Positions 9,610-19,893 are shown, counted from the first letter of the stretch. The stretch: DNA of 64,000 nt from an uncultured Gemmatimonadota bacterium (GCA_902825965.1 CADEDA010000009.1:1-64000); one strand, 5' to 3'. Translations and numbers: made by a program. Notes: generated by a model not told the origin, from the letters alone.

Positions 9610-10842
9610 ATGCGTGTCCGTCCGCTGGCCGGCCTGCTCGCCGCCGCCGTCATCTCGATCGCTGTCTCCGCGTCCGTCGTCGCGCAGCAGCCCCAGGGGC
9701 GCGGCCCCGTGAACTCCAACACGGGCACGCGGATCGAGGCCGGCCAGGAATGCCCCCCGGGCATGACCGAGGTCCGGCCGCGCAACTGCCAGGCGCCGAC
9801 CATGCCGGCACCGAGCATCCTGGACTATCGGCCGCGCTCGACGCTCGTGACCGCCGAGCACAAGGTGCCCAAGGCGAAGTTCCCGGCGATCGACTACCAC
9901 GGCCATCCGCAGCAGCAACTCGGGTCGGACGAAGGCCTGAACCAGCTCGCCGACGCGCTGGACGAGATCGGTGTGCGCGTGATCGTCGCGGCCAACAATG
10001 TCTCCGGCGAGAACCTGAAGCGGAGCATCGCCCTCGCGAACGCGAATCCGCGCATGAAGGATCGGATCCGCTTCCTGACCGGCATCGACTTCCGCGACGT
10101 GGGCCCGGGCTGGGCGGAGCGTGCGGTGCAGCAGTTGGAAGCCGACATCGCGGCCGGTGCGGTCGGGGTCGGTGAGGTGGGCAAGGGATTCGGACTGAAC
10201 ACCCGGCGAGCCGACGGCACGCGCCTCCCGATCGACGACCCGCAGCTGGATCCGGTGTGGCAGGCCGCGGCGCGCCTCGGCATCCCCGTGTTCATCCACA
10301 CGGCCGACCCGCAGGAGTTCTGGCAGCCGATCGACAACAAGAACGAACGGTGGCTCGAACTCGCCCTGTTCCCCGGCCGCCGCTACTCGGAGGAGACCAG
10401 CCCGAGCTTCGAGCAGCTGATGCGGGAGCGCGATAACCTCGTGCGCCGCAATCCCAAGACGACGTTCATCATCGCGCACATGGGTTGGCACGCCAACGAC
10501 CTGCCGCGGCTGGCGAAGATGATGGACGAGATGCCGAACCTGCTCACCGAGGTGGGGGCGGTGCTCTACGACATCGGCCGGCAGCCGCGCGCCGCGCACG
10601 ACTTCTTCGTGAAGTACCAGGATCGCATCCTGTTCGGGAAGGACTCGTTCCAGCCCGAGGAGTATCCGTATTACTGGCGCGTGTTCGAGACCCGCGACGA
10701 CTACTTCGACTACTACCGCGACTACCACGCCTTCTGGAAGCTCTACGGCATCGACCTGCCGGACGCCGTGTTGAAGAAGGTCTACTACCAGAACGCGCTG
10801 CGGATCACGAAGGGGATCCCGTCGGAGGGATTCCCGCGATAG
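9610..10842 (+). CDS. Secreted metal-dependent hydrolase, amidohydrolase family
   Basis: This 410-residue protein has a signal peptide (residues 1-30, ending SVVAQQ) and a TIM-barrel of the amidohydrolase-2 (COG2159) type. Visible signs are the metal-binding start PAIDYHGHPQQQ, the barrel strand GVGEVGKGFGL, PVFIHTADPQEFW, and FIIAHMGWHANDLPRLAKMM, followed by GKDSFQPEEY near the end. These supply the usual His and Asp ligands. The reaction could be hydrolysis or decarboxylation; the substrate is not predictable. A GGAG site lies about seven bases before ATG 9610. It stands alone between argG and an S41-like gene. Confidence 0.75.
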   Translation: MRVRPLAGLLAAAVISIAVSASVVAQQPQGRGPVNSNTGTRIEAGQECPPGMTEVRPRNCQAPTMPAPSILDYRPRSTLVTAEHKVPKAKFPAIDYHGHPQQQLGSDEGLNQLADALDEIGVRVIVAANNVSGENLKRSIALANANPRMKDRIRFLTGIDFRDVGPGWAERAVQQLEADIAAGAVGVGEVGKGFGLNTRRADGTRLPIDDPQLDPVWQAAARLGIPVFIHTADPQEFWQPIDNKNERWLELALFPGRRYSEETSPSFEQLMRERDNLVRRNPKTTFIIAHMGWHANDLPRLAKMMDEMPNLLTEVGAVLYDIGRQPRAAHDFFVKYQDRILFGKDSFQPEEYPYYWRVFETRDDYFDYYRDYHAFWKLYGIDLPDAVLKKVYYQNALRITKGIPSEGFPR

Positions 10843-10911
10843 GGTCGGCGGAGCGCGACCGGCCTGGTGCCGGTGTGAGAGAACGGTGAGGGAATCGTTG
10901 GCGTGAAACCG

Positions 10912-10962
10912 ATGCGGAAGCTCCCGCGTGTGGGGGGACACCCACTCCGAGGGCTTCCGCAT
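10912..10962 (+). promoter_or_regulatory. RNA hairpin enclosing the start of the S41-like gene
   Basis: ATGCGGAAGC (10912-10921) pairs perfectly with GCTTCCGCAT (10953-10962), and the second arm contains the first two bases of the ATG start (10961). A smaller stem GTGGG/CCCAC can form inside. The structure could end transcription of the gene upstream or hide the start codon. Confidence 0.4.
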
Positions 10963-12355
10963 GTCCGTTCCGGTCCGGCTGTCCTGGTTGCACACCCGCG
11001 GCGCGCGGGTCGCGCAGTGCCTGCTGCTCGCCGCATCCCTTTCCTCCGCACTGGCCGCACAGACAGCGGCGAGTGCCGACTCGGCCCGGGTCGCCGGTTG
11101 GCGCAGCGACCTGCTGCTGCTCGAGCGCGAGGCCAAGCGCGTGCACGCGGGCCCCACAAGGCCCGCGCACACCCCGGCATTCGCGGCCGCCGTCGCCGAT
11201 CTCGCGGCGCGCGTGCCCACGCTTCCCGACCGTCGCATCGTCGTGGAGATCCAGCGCCTGATGGCGCGCCTCGGCGACGGGCACTCGCTCGTCTACCCCG
11301 CGCCTGCGGCGCGTGCGTCATTCGCGATGCTGCCCATCGACGTGTACCTCTTCGCGGACGGCCTGTACATCGTCGCGGGCCGCGACAGCGCGGCAAGCCT
11401 CGTGGGCCAGCGCATCACGCGTATTGGCGGCCTGGAACCGAGTGCGGTCATCCGGCGGCTGGAGCCGTACATCAGTCGGGACAACGCCGTGGGCGTGCAG
11501 GCATTCGCCAGCCTGTACCTGCTGTTGCCACCGTTCCTCGAGGCCGTCGGCGCGGCACCGGACTCCTCGCGGGTGGTCCTTGAGCTCGCGGACGCCGCCG
11601 GTGTCCGCCGCACGGTCACCTTGCGCGCCACGGCGCCGCGGCGCAGCCTGCGGACCCTCCCACGTCCACCGGGCTCCGGCCCGGTTCCGCTTTGGCTCCA
11701 GCATCCGGACCGCAACCTCTGGATGTCTCCGCTCGCCCACGACGGGCTGTACGTCCAGTTCAATCAGGTCGCCGACGGCCCGACGACCTCGCTGGCCGCG
11801 TTCAGCACGCAGCTCCACGAGCGCCTCGCCGACGGATCCGTGAAGTATCTGGTGGTGGATGTGCGCCACAACACCGGCGGGAACAACCGGCTGCTCGACC
11901 CCCTGCTCGCGACGCTGGGGGCGTGGGCGGACGAGGTCCAGTCGCGGTCGCTCTACGTGCTCACCAGCCGCTCGACGTTCAGCGCGGCGCAGAACTTCAT
12001 CAACCGCTTGGAGCGGCGCGTGCCGCGCACGGTGTTCGCGGGCGAGCCCAGCATGTCGAGCCCGAACTTCACCGGTGAGGACTTCCCGGTGCCGCTGCCC
12101 TTCAGCGGGCTCACGGTGAGCATCTCCAACCGCTATTGGCAGGACAGCGATCCGTCGGATCGGCGGCCGTTCATCGCCCCGCAGCTGGATCTGCGCCTGC
12201 GGGGTACGGACTGGTTGGCGGGGCGGGACCCGGTGCTGGAGAGGGTGCTGGAGCGGGTGCTGGAGAGGGTGCTGGAGCGGGTGCCGCAGGCGGAGCGGGC
12301 GGCGACGCCGCGGCGGCAGCGCCCCGACGTCCGGAGCGCGAGGCCCCCGGGGTGA
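10961..12355 (+). CDS. Secreted S41-like peptidase
   Basis: This 464-residue protein has a signal peptide (about 1-35, ending SALAAQ) and a C-terminal-processing-peptidase-like catalytic fold. The strand KYLVVDVRHNTGGNNRLLDPL and the nucleophile region LTSRSTFSAAQNF (Ser341) match the S41 core, and GDGHSLVYPAP is typical of S41 relatives with a helical N-domain. No clear PDZ domain is present. Residues 425-440 are (VLER)4, produced by a 12-base tandem repeat, followed by a basic Arg/Pro tail unlike the rest of the protein. The general-base Lys could not be placed with certainty. The start lies in a hairpin; an in-frame GTG at 10928 is the alternative. Confidence 0.75.
   Translation: MSVPVRLSWLHTRGARVAQCLLLAASLSSALAAQTAASADSARVAGWRSDLLLLEREAKRVHAGPTRPAHTPAFAAAVADLAARVPTLPDRRIVVEIQRLMARLGDGHSLVYPAPAARASFAMLPIDVYLFADGLYIVAGRDSAASLVGQRITRIGGLEPSAVIRRLEPYISRDNAVGVQAFASLYLLLPPFLEAVGAAPDSSRVVLELADAAGVRRTVTLRATAPRRSLRTLPRPPGSGPVPLWLQHPDRNLWMSPLAHDGLYVQFNQVADGPTTSLAAFSTQLHERLADGSVKYLVVDVRHNTGGNNRLLDPLLATLGAWADEVQSRSLYVLTSRSTFSAAQNFINRLERRVPRTVFAGEPSMSSPNFTGEDFPVPLPFSGLTVSISNRYWQDSDPSDRRPFIAPQLDLRLRGTDWLAGRDPVLERVLERVLERVLERVPQAERAATPRRQRPDVRSARPPG
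12233..12280 (+). repeat. In-frame 12-base tandem repeat, four copies
   Basis: GTGCTGGAGAGG and GTGCTGGAGCGG alternate, giving two 24-base super-units that encode (VLER)4 close to the C-terminus of the S41-like protein. Confidence 0.9.
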
Positions 12356-12461
12356 GCGCCAAGCGGATGTCGATTCGCGCCACCCTCGTTCGACGCGTGT
12401 GTAGAGGGTGGCGAACGGCTCGTCACTCCGCCAGAATCATGGACAATACTCGGAGCCCCCC

Positions 12462-14906
12462 ATGAGCCTCGACCTCCGCTACATCCTCCGCAGCCTGCTG
12501 CGTGCCCCCGGCTTCACGTTCGCCGTCGTCCTCACCCTCGGACTCGGCATCGGCGCCAACACGGCCATCTTCTCCGCGGTGCGCGGGGTGCTCCTCCGCC
12601 CGCTGCCGCACAGCGGCGGCGACGAGCTCATGTACCTCCGGCAGTCCGCCGCCGGCATGGGGGCGGACAACATCCTCTTCTCGGTCCCGGAGATCAACGA
12701 TTTCCGCGAGCAGGCGCAGAGCTTCTCGGCCATCGCCGAGTACTCGCCGCTCACGCTCACGCTGATCGAGGACGCCGACGCCACGCAGATCGACGTCGGC
12801 CTCGTCACCGGCAACTATCTCGAGGTCATGGGGCTCCGCCCGGTGCTGGGGCGCGGCTTCTCGGCCACGGACGACGGCGCCGGCGCCGCGCCCGTCATCG
12901 TGCTCGGCCACGCGTACTGGCGCGATCACTTCGGCGCCGACAGCGGCATCGTCGGCAAGTCCATGCGCATCGGCAACCGCCAGGTGCAGGTGCTCGGCGT
13001 GCTGCAACCCGCGCCGTTCTTCCCGGCGCGGATCGACGCGCTCATGAACATGTCGATCAGTGAGCACCATGTGAGCGCGATGATGGTGCAGGGCCGCACG
13101 CATCGCATGACCGAGATGATCGGCCGCCTCAAGCCCGGGACCTCCGTGGAGCAGGCGCGCGCCGACATCGCGACGGTCACGTCGCGGGTACATGCCGCGA
13201 ACCCCGAGGTGTACGACAAGGCCTCGGGGTACGCGGTCACCGTGACCCCCTTCAAGGAAGTGCTGGGCGCGGAGGCACGCACCACGCTCCTGCTGCTGAT
13301 GGCCGCCGCGGCCTTCGTACTCGTGATCGCCTGCGCCAACGTCGCCAACCTCACGCTCATGCGCGGCGTGCGGCGCGAGCATGAGATGACGGTGCGTGCC
13401 GCGCTGGGCGCCGGCACCAGCCGCCTCCGCAAGTTGCTGCTGCTCGAGAACCTCGTGCTCGCCACGGGCGGCGCGCTCCTGGGCCTGGTGATCGCCTTCG
13501 GCGGCGTCGGCATGCTCACCGCGTTCACCGCGCGGTTCTCGCCGCGTGCCGATGAGATCCGCGTGGACGGCATGGTGCTCGCGTTCACCCTGCTGCTGGC
13601 CCTCCTCGTCGCCGTCCTGCTCTCGTTCGCTCCGCGCGTGGGGCGCGAACACGAGCTCAGCCAAGGCCTCGTCGCGGGCGGCACCCGCAGCAGCGGCGGC
13701 GTCCGCCGTCGCCGCCTGCAGCAGGCGCTGGTGGTGGCGCAGATCGCCGTGTCGGTCGTGCTGCTCACCGGAGCCGGCCTCCTCGTGCGGTCCATGCAGC
13801 GGCTCGCCGCCGTGGACCCGGGCCTCAACAGCGCGGATGTGCTCACCATGGAAGTGCCGCTGGACTTCACCACGCTCACCGATCCCAATGCCGCGGTGGT
13901 GAAGTACGAGACCATGCAGCGCGAGCTCTCCGCGCTGCCGGGCATCGAGATCGTCGGCGTCGGCAACACCATGCCGCTGCGGGCCGGGCAGATCCAACTC
14001 CCGCTCAAGGCCGAGGGGCGGCCCGTGGTCCCGGGTGAACCGGCGCTGCAGGCGGAGTATCGCACCGCCGATCCGGGGTACTTCCGGGCGTCGGGCATCC
14101 CGCTGCTCAGCGGTCGCGACTTCGCGACGACCGACATGAAGGATGCCGGCAAGGTCGTCGTGCTCAACAAGCACCTCGCCGACCAGCTCTTCCCCGGCAT
14201 CGACCCCATCGGACGCCGCGTCGGCTGGACCGGCGACGTGCTGCGGTTCATCGGCGTGTCGGACGAGTGGCGCACCATCGTGGGCGTGGTGGGCAACACC
14301 AAGGACGGCGGGCTCGACCGCAATCCGCTGCCGGTGGTGTTCATCCCGTTCGCGCAGGGCGATTTCCCCACGGGTGGCCTCGTCATCCGCTCCGGCGTGG
14401 ACGCCGCGGCGCTCGCCCCGGCGGCGCGGGCCATCGTGCGCTCGGTGGCGCCGGAGCAGCCGATCGAGAACGTGATGACCATCGACGACATCCGCGACGA
14501 GAGCGTCGGTCCGCGTCGGCTCAATGCGCTGCTCGTCGGCTCGTTCGGCCTGCTGGCCCTCGTGATCGCCGCCATCGGCATCGCCGCGGTGCTCGCGTTC
14601 TCGGTGAGTGCGCGCACCAACGAGATCGGCATCCGCATGAGCCTGGGTGCCGCGCCCACGCAGGTGCTGGGCATGATCCTCCGCGAGGGCGGCGTGCTCG
14701 TCGGCCTCGGCCTCGCCCTCGGCGTGCTGGGTGCACTCGCCCTCTCCAAGCTCATGCAAGGGTTGCTGTTCGAGGTCGCTCCCAATGACCCCGTGACGTT
14801 GCTTGTGGTGGCCGTCGTGATGGCGGCGATCGGCACCGCGGCCTGTTATGTGCCGGCCGCCCGCGCGGCGCGGATCGACCCGTCGGAGGCGCTGCGCGCC
14901 AGCTAG
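12462..14906 (+). CDS. Orphan MacB/FtsX-type permease (ADOP family)
   Basis: This 814-residue membrane protein has two repeats of the MacB layout: an N-terminal membrane helix in [20 protein letters not shown], a periplasmic MacB_PCD domain (about 45-265), then FtsX membrane segments (about 275-405); a second helix and periplasmic domain follow (about 425-665), then final FtsX segments (about 690-805). This is the duplicated 'ADOP' permease type common in Acidobacteria and Gemmatimonadota. No ABC ATPase is encoded beside it, so either it uses a distant ATPase or works without one; its cargo is unknown. The start ATG is 12462 after CGGAG. The stop shares a base with the GTG of the VanZ gene downstream. 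Two more paralogs lie at 40525-46025. Confidence 0.85.
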   Translation: MSLDLRYILRSLLRAPGFTFAVVLTLGLGIGANTAIFSAVRGVLLRPLPHSGGDELMYLRQSAAGMGADNILFSVPEINDFREQAQSFSAIAEYSPLTLTLIEDADATQIDVGLVTGNYLEVMGLRPVLGRGFSATDDGAGAAPVIVLGHAYWRDHFGADSGIVGKSMRIGNRQVQVLGVLQPAPFFPARIDALMNMSISEHHVSAMMVQGRTHRMTEMIGRLKPGTSVEQARADIATVTSRVHAANPEVYDKASGYAVTVTPFKEVLGAEARTTLLLLMAAAAFVLVIACANVANLTLMRGVRREHEMTVRAALGAGTSRLRKLLLLENLVLATGGALLGLVIAFGGVGMLTAFTARFSPRADEIRVDGMVLAFTLLLALLVAVLLSFAPRVGREHELSQGLVAGGTRSSGGVRRRRLQQALVVAQIAVSVVLLTGAGLLVRSMQRLAAVDPGLNSADVLTMEVPLDFTTLTDPNAAVVKYETMQRELSALPGIEIVGVGNTMPLRAGQIQLPLKAEGRPVVPGEPALQAEYRTADPGYFRASGIPLLSGRDFATTDMKDAGKVVVLNKHLADQLFPGIDPIGRRVGWTGDVLRFIGVSDEWRTIVGVVGNTKDGGLDRNPLPVVFIPFAQGDFPTGGLVIRSGVDAAALAPAARAIVRSVAPEQPIENVMTIDDIRDESVGPRRLNALLVGSFGLLALVIAAIGIAAVLAFSVSARTNEIGIRMSLGAAPTQVLGMILREGGVLVGLGLALGVLGALALSKLMQGLLFEVAPNDPVTLLVVAVVMAAIGTAACYVPAARAARIDPSEALRAS

Positions 14907-16087
14907 TGCTCCACCCGGCAGACCGCGCGGCGCGACGGCTCGGCCTGGTCATCACGGCGCAGTTCGCCCTGATGGCCGCGATCATCACGCTCTCGCCGCT
15001 GCGGTTCAGCCCGACGCCGGTGAACGGGTGGAGCCGGTTCTGGACGCTCGAGGACGTCGCCCTCAACGCGATCCTCTTCCTGCCGTTCGGCTTCATCCCG
15101 ACGCTCACGCGGCCCCGCGGGGCAGCGGTGCCGGTGTGGCGCGTGGCGGCGCTGGGCTTCGGCTTGAGCCTGGCGATCGAGCTGCTCCAGTTCTACACGC
15201 CGCAGCGTTATCCCTCGGTCTACGACCTCGGATCCAACACCCTCGGCGCGCTGCTCGGCGCGGCCCTCGCCGAGCGGCTCGCGCCGCGCATGGATGGCGT
15301 GACCGCCCTGCGCGGCCTCGCGCTCGAGTACCCGCTCATGGGCATCGTGCACCTGCTGGTCCCGGTGTTCTGGCTCATCGGACTCGGCAGCGCCGGACCG
15401 GCGCGGGCCTGGCTCGTGTTGCCGCTCGTGGTGATCGCTGGCCTGCTGGGTGGCACCGTGTTCGCCGCCGAACGCGCCACGCCCACCGGACCCAAACGCC
15501 GCGCCCTCGTGGTGGCGGGTGCGGCGTGGCTGCTCATCGCGTTGCTGCCCGGCGCGGTGCGCGAGTGGCGCCTGATCGGCGGGGCGACGCTCGTCTTCAT
15601 CGCCGCCGCATGGCTCGGACGGGTCTGGCAGCGGCGACACGCGCGCCGCGAGCGGAGATTCGAGGCCGCCGCACTGCGGCGCGTCGCACCGATCGCCCTC
15701 GCGTACCTCATCGTCAGCGCGTTGCATCCGCTCGACGTCACGCCGGTGGGGTTCCACGGCACCTGGGCGCTGCTGCCGCGCGGCGACCTGCTCACGACGC
15801 TGTCGATCTACCGCGCCATGGAACGCGTGGCGGCGTTCGCGGTGATCGGCTACGCGATCGCCGAGTACCGGGCGCGCCGCAGCGAGCATCCGGCGGCCGC
15901 GCGCCCGGCGCTCATCGGCATCTCGGCCGCGCTCGCCCTGCTGCTCGAACTGGCCCGCGGCTTCCATCCGGTCCACGTGGCGAGTGCGTCGCTGGTGCTG
16001 CTGTCGGTCATCGCGGCGCTGGCGGGCGGTCGCGTGTACCGACTGCAGTTGGAGCACGTGCGCGCCCTGCTCAGCACCACGCGCTGA
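14906..16087 (+). CDS. VanZ-like membrane protein
   Basis: The 393-residue protein has about ten membrane helices. Its first half carries the VanZ pattern: LEDVALNAILFLPFGF, then LAIELLQFYTPQRYPSVYDL and LGSNTLGALLGA. VanZ in enterococci gives low-level teicoplanin resistance by an unknown route; most bacterial homologs have no known role. The second half is a run of helices that looks like a loose repeat of the first. Start GTG 14906 shares one base with the permease stop (TAGTG), so translation is probably coupled. It ends 18 bases before the convergent protease gene. Confidence 0.75.
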   Translation: MLHPADRAARRLGLVITAQFALMAAIITLSPLRFSPTPVNGWSRFWTLEDVALNAILFLPFGFIPTLTRPRGAAVPVWRVAALGFGLSLAIELLQFYTPQRYPSVYDLGSNTLGALLGAALAERLAPRMDGVTALRGLALEYPLMGIVHLLVPVFWLIGLGSAGPARAWLVLPLVVIAGLLGGTVFAAERATPTGPKRRALVVAGAAWLLIALLPGAVREWRLIGGATLVFIAAAWLGRVWQRRHARRERRFEAAALRRVAPIALAYLIVSALHPLDVTPVGFHGTWALLPRGDLLTTLSIYRAMERVAAFAVIGYAIAEYRARRSEHPAAARPALIGISAALALLLELARGFHPVHVASASLVLLSVIAALAGGRVYRLQLEHVRALLSTTR

Positions 16088-16105
16088 GGCGGGGGCGGCC
16101 GGCGA

Positions 16106-19048
16106 TCAGGGCGAGATGATCACCGACAGGTGGCCACCCACCTGCTTCGCCCAGGGCCCGTCGAACGAGTAGAGCGCGCCCAGGCTCACGTGGATGGCCG
16201 GTACGCGCAGGGCCGCGAGTGGCGGCACGGCGAAATCGCTCGCGACTCCCGCCACGCGCCGCAGCGGCACCGACGGCTCGGTGCCCGCCCCCAACCACTC
16301 GTGGTAGACCCGCACCGGTCCCGTGGTGCCCGTCCGGATGCTCGCCATCGAGCGGCCCGTGGCGAGTGCGAACGGCAGCCCGGGTCGTGCGAGCCGGTGC
16401 GACATCACCAGCGGCTCGATCAGCGCCGCGGGCGCACCGCCCACGACGAAGCGCTCATCGAGCGGCGCGTCCTCGTCGATGACGCCGTACGTGCCTTCGA
16501 CCTGCACACCGCGACCACTGGGTCCCGCGATGGAATACGCCACGCGTCCCACCACCCGCTGCCATCCGTACCCCGCGGTGAGCCCGGTCGCGTAGTCGAG
16601 ATCGACCTCGTGCCCCAGGCGGAGCGCCGCGAGTGGTGTCCACAGGTAGCGCGCCGCGAAGCCCGTCGCGACCAACTGCCGCGACGCACCGGTCGCGCTG
16701 CCCTGCCCCTCCACCGGCTCGAGCCGCCCGATGCTGGCGCCCAGCGTGGTGCGCGTGGAGCCATGCAGGGTGCGACGCGGCAATTCCATCAGCAACGCAC
16801 TCCCGACGTAGCGCCGGTCGAACTCACGGCTGCCGAGCGGCGCGTCACCCCATTGCTCACTCGGCGACTGCGTCGTGTAGAACCCACTGAGCCGCAGCTC
16901 AGGGCGTGTCCCGCGCCACGCGATGCCGAGCGCGCCGCCGTGCATCAAGCCGCCCCGGCCCGCGGTGTACTGCCCGAGCGCACTCACGCGGCCGAGCGGA
17001 TCGTTGACCTGCAGGGCGAACCCGGAGACACTGCCCTCGGTGGAGGATTGCGTCGGGTAGAACGGACGCACCGCGAGCCGACCGACACCGTAGCCACGGG
17101 CCGCCGGCACCTCGCGCGGGACGAGGGGCACGGCCTTGCTGGTGTCGCGACGCGGGGCCACCGGGGCCAGTGTCGCGACGAGGGCACGCGCCGCGGCCGG
17201 CGCCGCGATCGAGTCCGGTGCGATCGCGCGCAGGTCATGGCCGCGCGCGTGCAGGTCGAGGAACCACACCCGGCCGTCGGGCGCACGGTCGGGTGCCGAC
17301 GCCGCCCCGGTCACGCGGGTGACCTGCTGCGTCTCGCCGCTGCCGAGCCGCAGGCGTTCGATGTTCGGTGCGCCACTCGCATCACTCACGGCGAGCAACG
17401 CCGAATCCCCGTCCCAGGTCGGTGCCCAGCGTGACTGCTCGTCACGCGGCCCCACCTCGGTGAGGGCCCCGCTCGCGACATCGACCACGGCGAGCCGCCA
17501 CAGCCCGGCGCGCGCGATCGCCGTGGCCACCCGGCGACCGTCGGGCGACACGCGGGCGCCGGCGAGCGGCTGCGTGACGCTGCCGCGATACAGGTCGCGC
17601 AGCGCGCCAGCGCGCAGGTCGATCAGCACGAGCCCGCAGGTCCCCGCCCCGCAGCGCACGCCCACGGCGCGGGTGCCGTCGGGCAGCGGATCCACCTCGC
17701 GGACACCAGCGCCGGTCGTCACGCGCTTGAGCGCACCGGTCGCCGAGTTCCAGCGGTACACGTCCGAGCGCGCGCGTCCGTCGCTCAGCGGCGTGGACCG
17801 GAGCACGAGCAGGTCGTCGCTGCCGCGGATCCAGCGCGGCGCATCGAAGCCGACGCCGGCCAGTGGTCCCAGCGTGGCCACCTGCTTCAACGGCCAGGGA
17901 TACGCGTCGACCGGCATGACGTCGAGCGGGTCGCGCTTCAGCAGGCGTTCGCGGAGGCGCAGCAGCGCGGAATCCGGTGTCGCGACCTTGGTCTCGAGCA
18001 CCAGCACGCGGGTGGGCTGGCCGGGCGACGCGAGCCGGATCGCCACCTTCGTGCCGTCGGACGAGAGCGCGGGCGCACCCACGCTCCAGCGCAGGTGCTG
18101 GCGAAGGCCGCCCTGCGCGAGTCCCTGTGCCGCCAAGGCGTTCCTCGCCTGAGCCGCCTGCGCCGTCACCTCCGCGACGAACCGGCCGTAGAGCACCCGT
18201 GGTGTCTCGCCGAACACACCGGCGAAGGCGACGTCGAAGGTCCGGTCCTGCTTGGCGGTCATGCGGCGCCACAGGTGCACCAGCGACGAATCCCCACGCT
18301 GCGCCTGCAGCCACTCGAGGTACGCGGAGCCCACGAGGTAGCGCATGGTGCCGCCCATGAACGGCGCCGGCGAGTCGAGCATCTCGTAGCTCGGCAGCGC
18401 CCCTTCGAGTGCCAGTTGCCGGATGACCGCCGGACGCGCGGCGCCGTTGGGCCGTCCACTGCCCGTGAGTTCGCCTTCGATGAGGGTCGCATAGCCCTCC
18501 GTCACCCAGGCGGGAGACTTCACCGCCACCGGTCCCAGCGGCACGGGCGAAAGCTGCCAGAGCAGGCGCGCGCCCACGGCCCGCGAGGGTCGCGTGAGAT
18601 GGGCGATATGCGCGAACTCATGGATGCCGAGCAAGCCACCCCAGTCCGTGAGGTGACCGATCACGCTGTTGGGATCCGGTGGTGTCGCCCAGAAGCGCAT
18701 GGACGGCATGGGCAGCGACGGCCATGCCGAGCCGTTGGGTTGGTTGATCGGGTCCTCGACGATGATGTCCACGACCGCCGAGGGTGCATGGCCCACGCGC
18801 GCCGCGACGATCTCGCGCATCTGCTCGATCCGCGCCGCCAGCGACTGCGACCAGACCTCGAGGCCGGGCTCGTAGTGGATGCGGAAGTGCTCGGTCCGGA
18901 TGGTCTTCCATCCGAGGGAGGCGTTCACCGGCTGCTGGGCGGCCAGCGTCGGGGCGGCGCCGACGGCAACGCCGACGGCGACGCCGACGGCTGCGACGAG
19001 GGCGAGACGGCGGACCAGCGCCGCTCGCGAGATGGGTCGAATGCGCAT
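16106..19048 (-). CDS. Secreted gluzincin metalloprotease with beta-propeller and C-terminal outer-membrane barrel
   Basis: This 980-residue protein has a signal peptide (about 1-35, ending TLAAQQ), then a peptidase domain with the zinc motif HEFAH (His143, Glu144, His147) and the third ligand in VTEGYATLIEGE (Glu184), as in the peptidase MA-like gluzincins. Next comes a TolB/PD40-type beta-propeller (about 330-650; for example LSSDGTKVAIRLASP and VSPDGRRVATAIA), then a strand-rich C-terminal third that resembles an outer-membrane barrel (VRPFYPTQSSTEGSVSGFAL to the final GGHLSVIISP). It would place a protease at the cell surface or periplasmic face of the outer membrane. ATG 19048 is chosen because it begins the signal peptide; it is divergent from the M50 gene, 69 bases away. 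Confidence 0.75.
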   Translation of the reverse strand: MRIRPISRAALVRRLALVAAVGVAVGVAVGAAPTLAAQQPVNASLGWKTIRTEHFRIHYEPGLEVWSQSLAARIEQMREIVAARVGHAPSAVVDIIVEDPINQPNGSAWPSLPMPSMRFWATPPDPNSVIGHLTDWGGLLGIHEFAHIAHLTRPSRAVGARLLWQLSPVPLGPVAVKSPAWVTEGYATLIEGELTGSGRPNGAARPAVIRQLALEGALPSYEMLDSPAPFMGGTMRYLVGSAYLEWLQAQRGDSSLVHLWRRMTAKQDRTFDVAFAGVFGETPRVLYGRFVAEVTAQAAQARNALAAQGLAQGGLRQHLRWSVGAPALSSDGTKVAIRLASPGQPTRVLVLETKVATPDSALLRLRERLLKRDPLDVMPVDAYPWPLKQVATLGPLAGVGFDAPRWIRGSDDLLVLRSTPLSDGRARSDVYRWNSATGALKRVTTGAGVREVDPLPDGTRAVGVRCGAGTCGLVLIDLRAGALRDLYRGSVTQPLAGARVSPDGRRVATAIARAGLWRLAVVDVASGALTEVGPRDEQSRWAPTWDGDSALLAVSDASGAPNIERLRLGSGETQQVTRVTGAASAPDRAPDGRVWFLDLHARGHDLRAIAPDSIAAPAAARALVATLAPVAPRRDTSKAVPLVPREVPAARGYGVGRLAVRPFYPTQSSTEGSVSGFALQVNDPLGRVSALGQYTAGRGGLMHGGALGIAWRGTRPELRLSGFYTTQSPSEQWGDAPLGSREFDRRYVGSALLMELPRRTLHGSTRTTLGASIGRLEPVEGQGSATGASRQLVATGFAARYLWTPLAALRLGHEVDLDYATGLTAGYGWQRVVGRVAYSIAGPSGRGVQVEGTYGVIDEDAPLDERFVVGGAPAALIEPLVMSHRLARPGLPFALATGRSMASIRTGTTGPVRVYHEWLGAGTEPSVPLRRVAGVASDFAVPPLAALRVPAIHVSLGALYSFDGPWAKQVGGHLSVIISP

Positions 19049-19117
19049 GGAGTGGAGCTTAACCGCTCGTCTGGTTATCGTCAGTGGGCCCGCCACCCCA
19101 CCTCCCGCCGCCAGCCG

Positions 19118-19819
19118 ATGGAACAGCTCTCCGAGGGGCTCGGATTCTTCGTGGTCTTCCTCTTCTCGACCACGCTGCACGAGGCGGCGCACGCGTGGGC
19201 GGCGCTCAAGGGCGGCGACCGCACCGCCTACGAGGGAGGCCAGGTCTCGCTCGACCCGCGCCCGCACATCAAGCGCGAACCCGTCGGCATGCTCGTGCTC
19301 CCGCTCATCACGGCGGTCACCACCGGATTCCCGATGGGCTTCGCGAGTGCCCCGTACAACGTCGCCTGGGCGCGTGCCTATCCGCGCCGGGCGGCGTGGA
19401 TGGCGCTGGCCGGGCCGGGGGCCAATCTCCTGATCGCCATCGTCGCGGCGCTGCTGCTCCGCGGGGGAGAGGCTGCGGGCGTGTTCTTCGCGCCGGAGTC
19501 CATCCAGTTCGGTGACATGGTCGGCAGCGACGCGGGCGAACCCTGGGGGGCCATCGGGAAGTTGCTGGGCATCTTCTTCTCGATGAACATCCTGCTGCTC
19601 GCGTTCAACCTCTTGCCCTTCCCGCCGCTCGACGGCAGCGCAGCCATCACGCTGCTCATGGACAAGCGGACCACGAGCAAGTACCAGGACTTCATCTGGT
19701 CCACGCCCATCCTCGGCTTCGTCGGGATCTTCATCGCGTGGCAGATGTTCGACAGCGTGTTCCGGCCCATCTTCATCTTCGCCGTGAACCTCGTGTATCC
19801 CGGCGCCAACTACGGCTGA
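19118..19819 (+). CDS. Site-2-type membrane metalloprotease (M50)
   Basis: This 233-residue membrane protein begins with HEAAH in a membrane helix (His21, Glu22, His25) and has the second metal site NLLPFPPLDG, the M50 family signature. MALAGPGANLLIAIVA gives the conserved NPG/GPG-like loop. M50 proteases cut substrates inside the membrane, often releasing regulators; which one here is unknown. It is shorter than RseP-type enzymes and lacks a PDZ domain, matching the small group-III type. It is divergent from the gluzincin gene and converges on the AlkD-like gene. Confidence 0.85.
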   Translation: MEQLSEGLGFFVVFLFSTTLHEAAHAWAALKGGDRTAYEGGQVSLDPRPHIKREPVGMLVLPLITAVTTGFPMGFASAPYNVAWARAYPRRAAWMALAGPGANLLIAIVAALLLRGGEAAGVFFAPESIQFGDMVGSDAGEPWGAIGKLLGIFFSMNILLLAFNLLPFPPLDGSAAITLLMDKRTTSKYQDFIWSTPILGFVGIFIAWQMFDSVFRPIFIFAVNLVYPGANYG

Positions 19820-19893
19820 GCGCCGCCCCGCCCGGACCGGCTCCCAAGCGCCGAGTCCATCGGCTCACCCGCGACTCACCCACGGTCGCGCGC

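Noticed and set aside
12423-14759. 778-residue minus-strand ORF opposite the orphan permease
   Set aside because: Composition rich in His, Arg and Glu, with no fold or signal; the plus strand has the clear permease.
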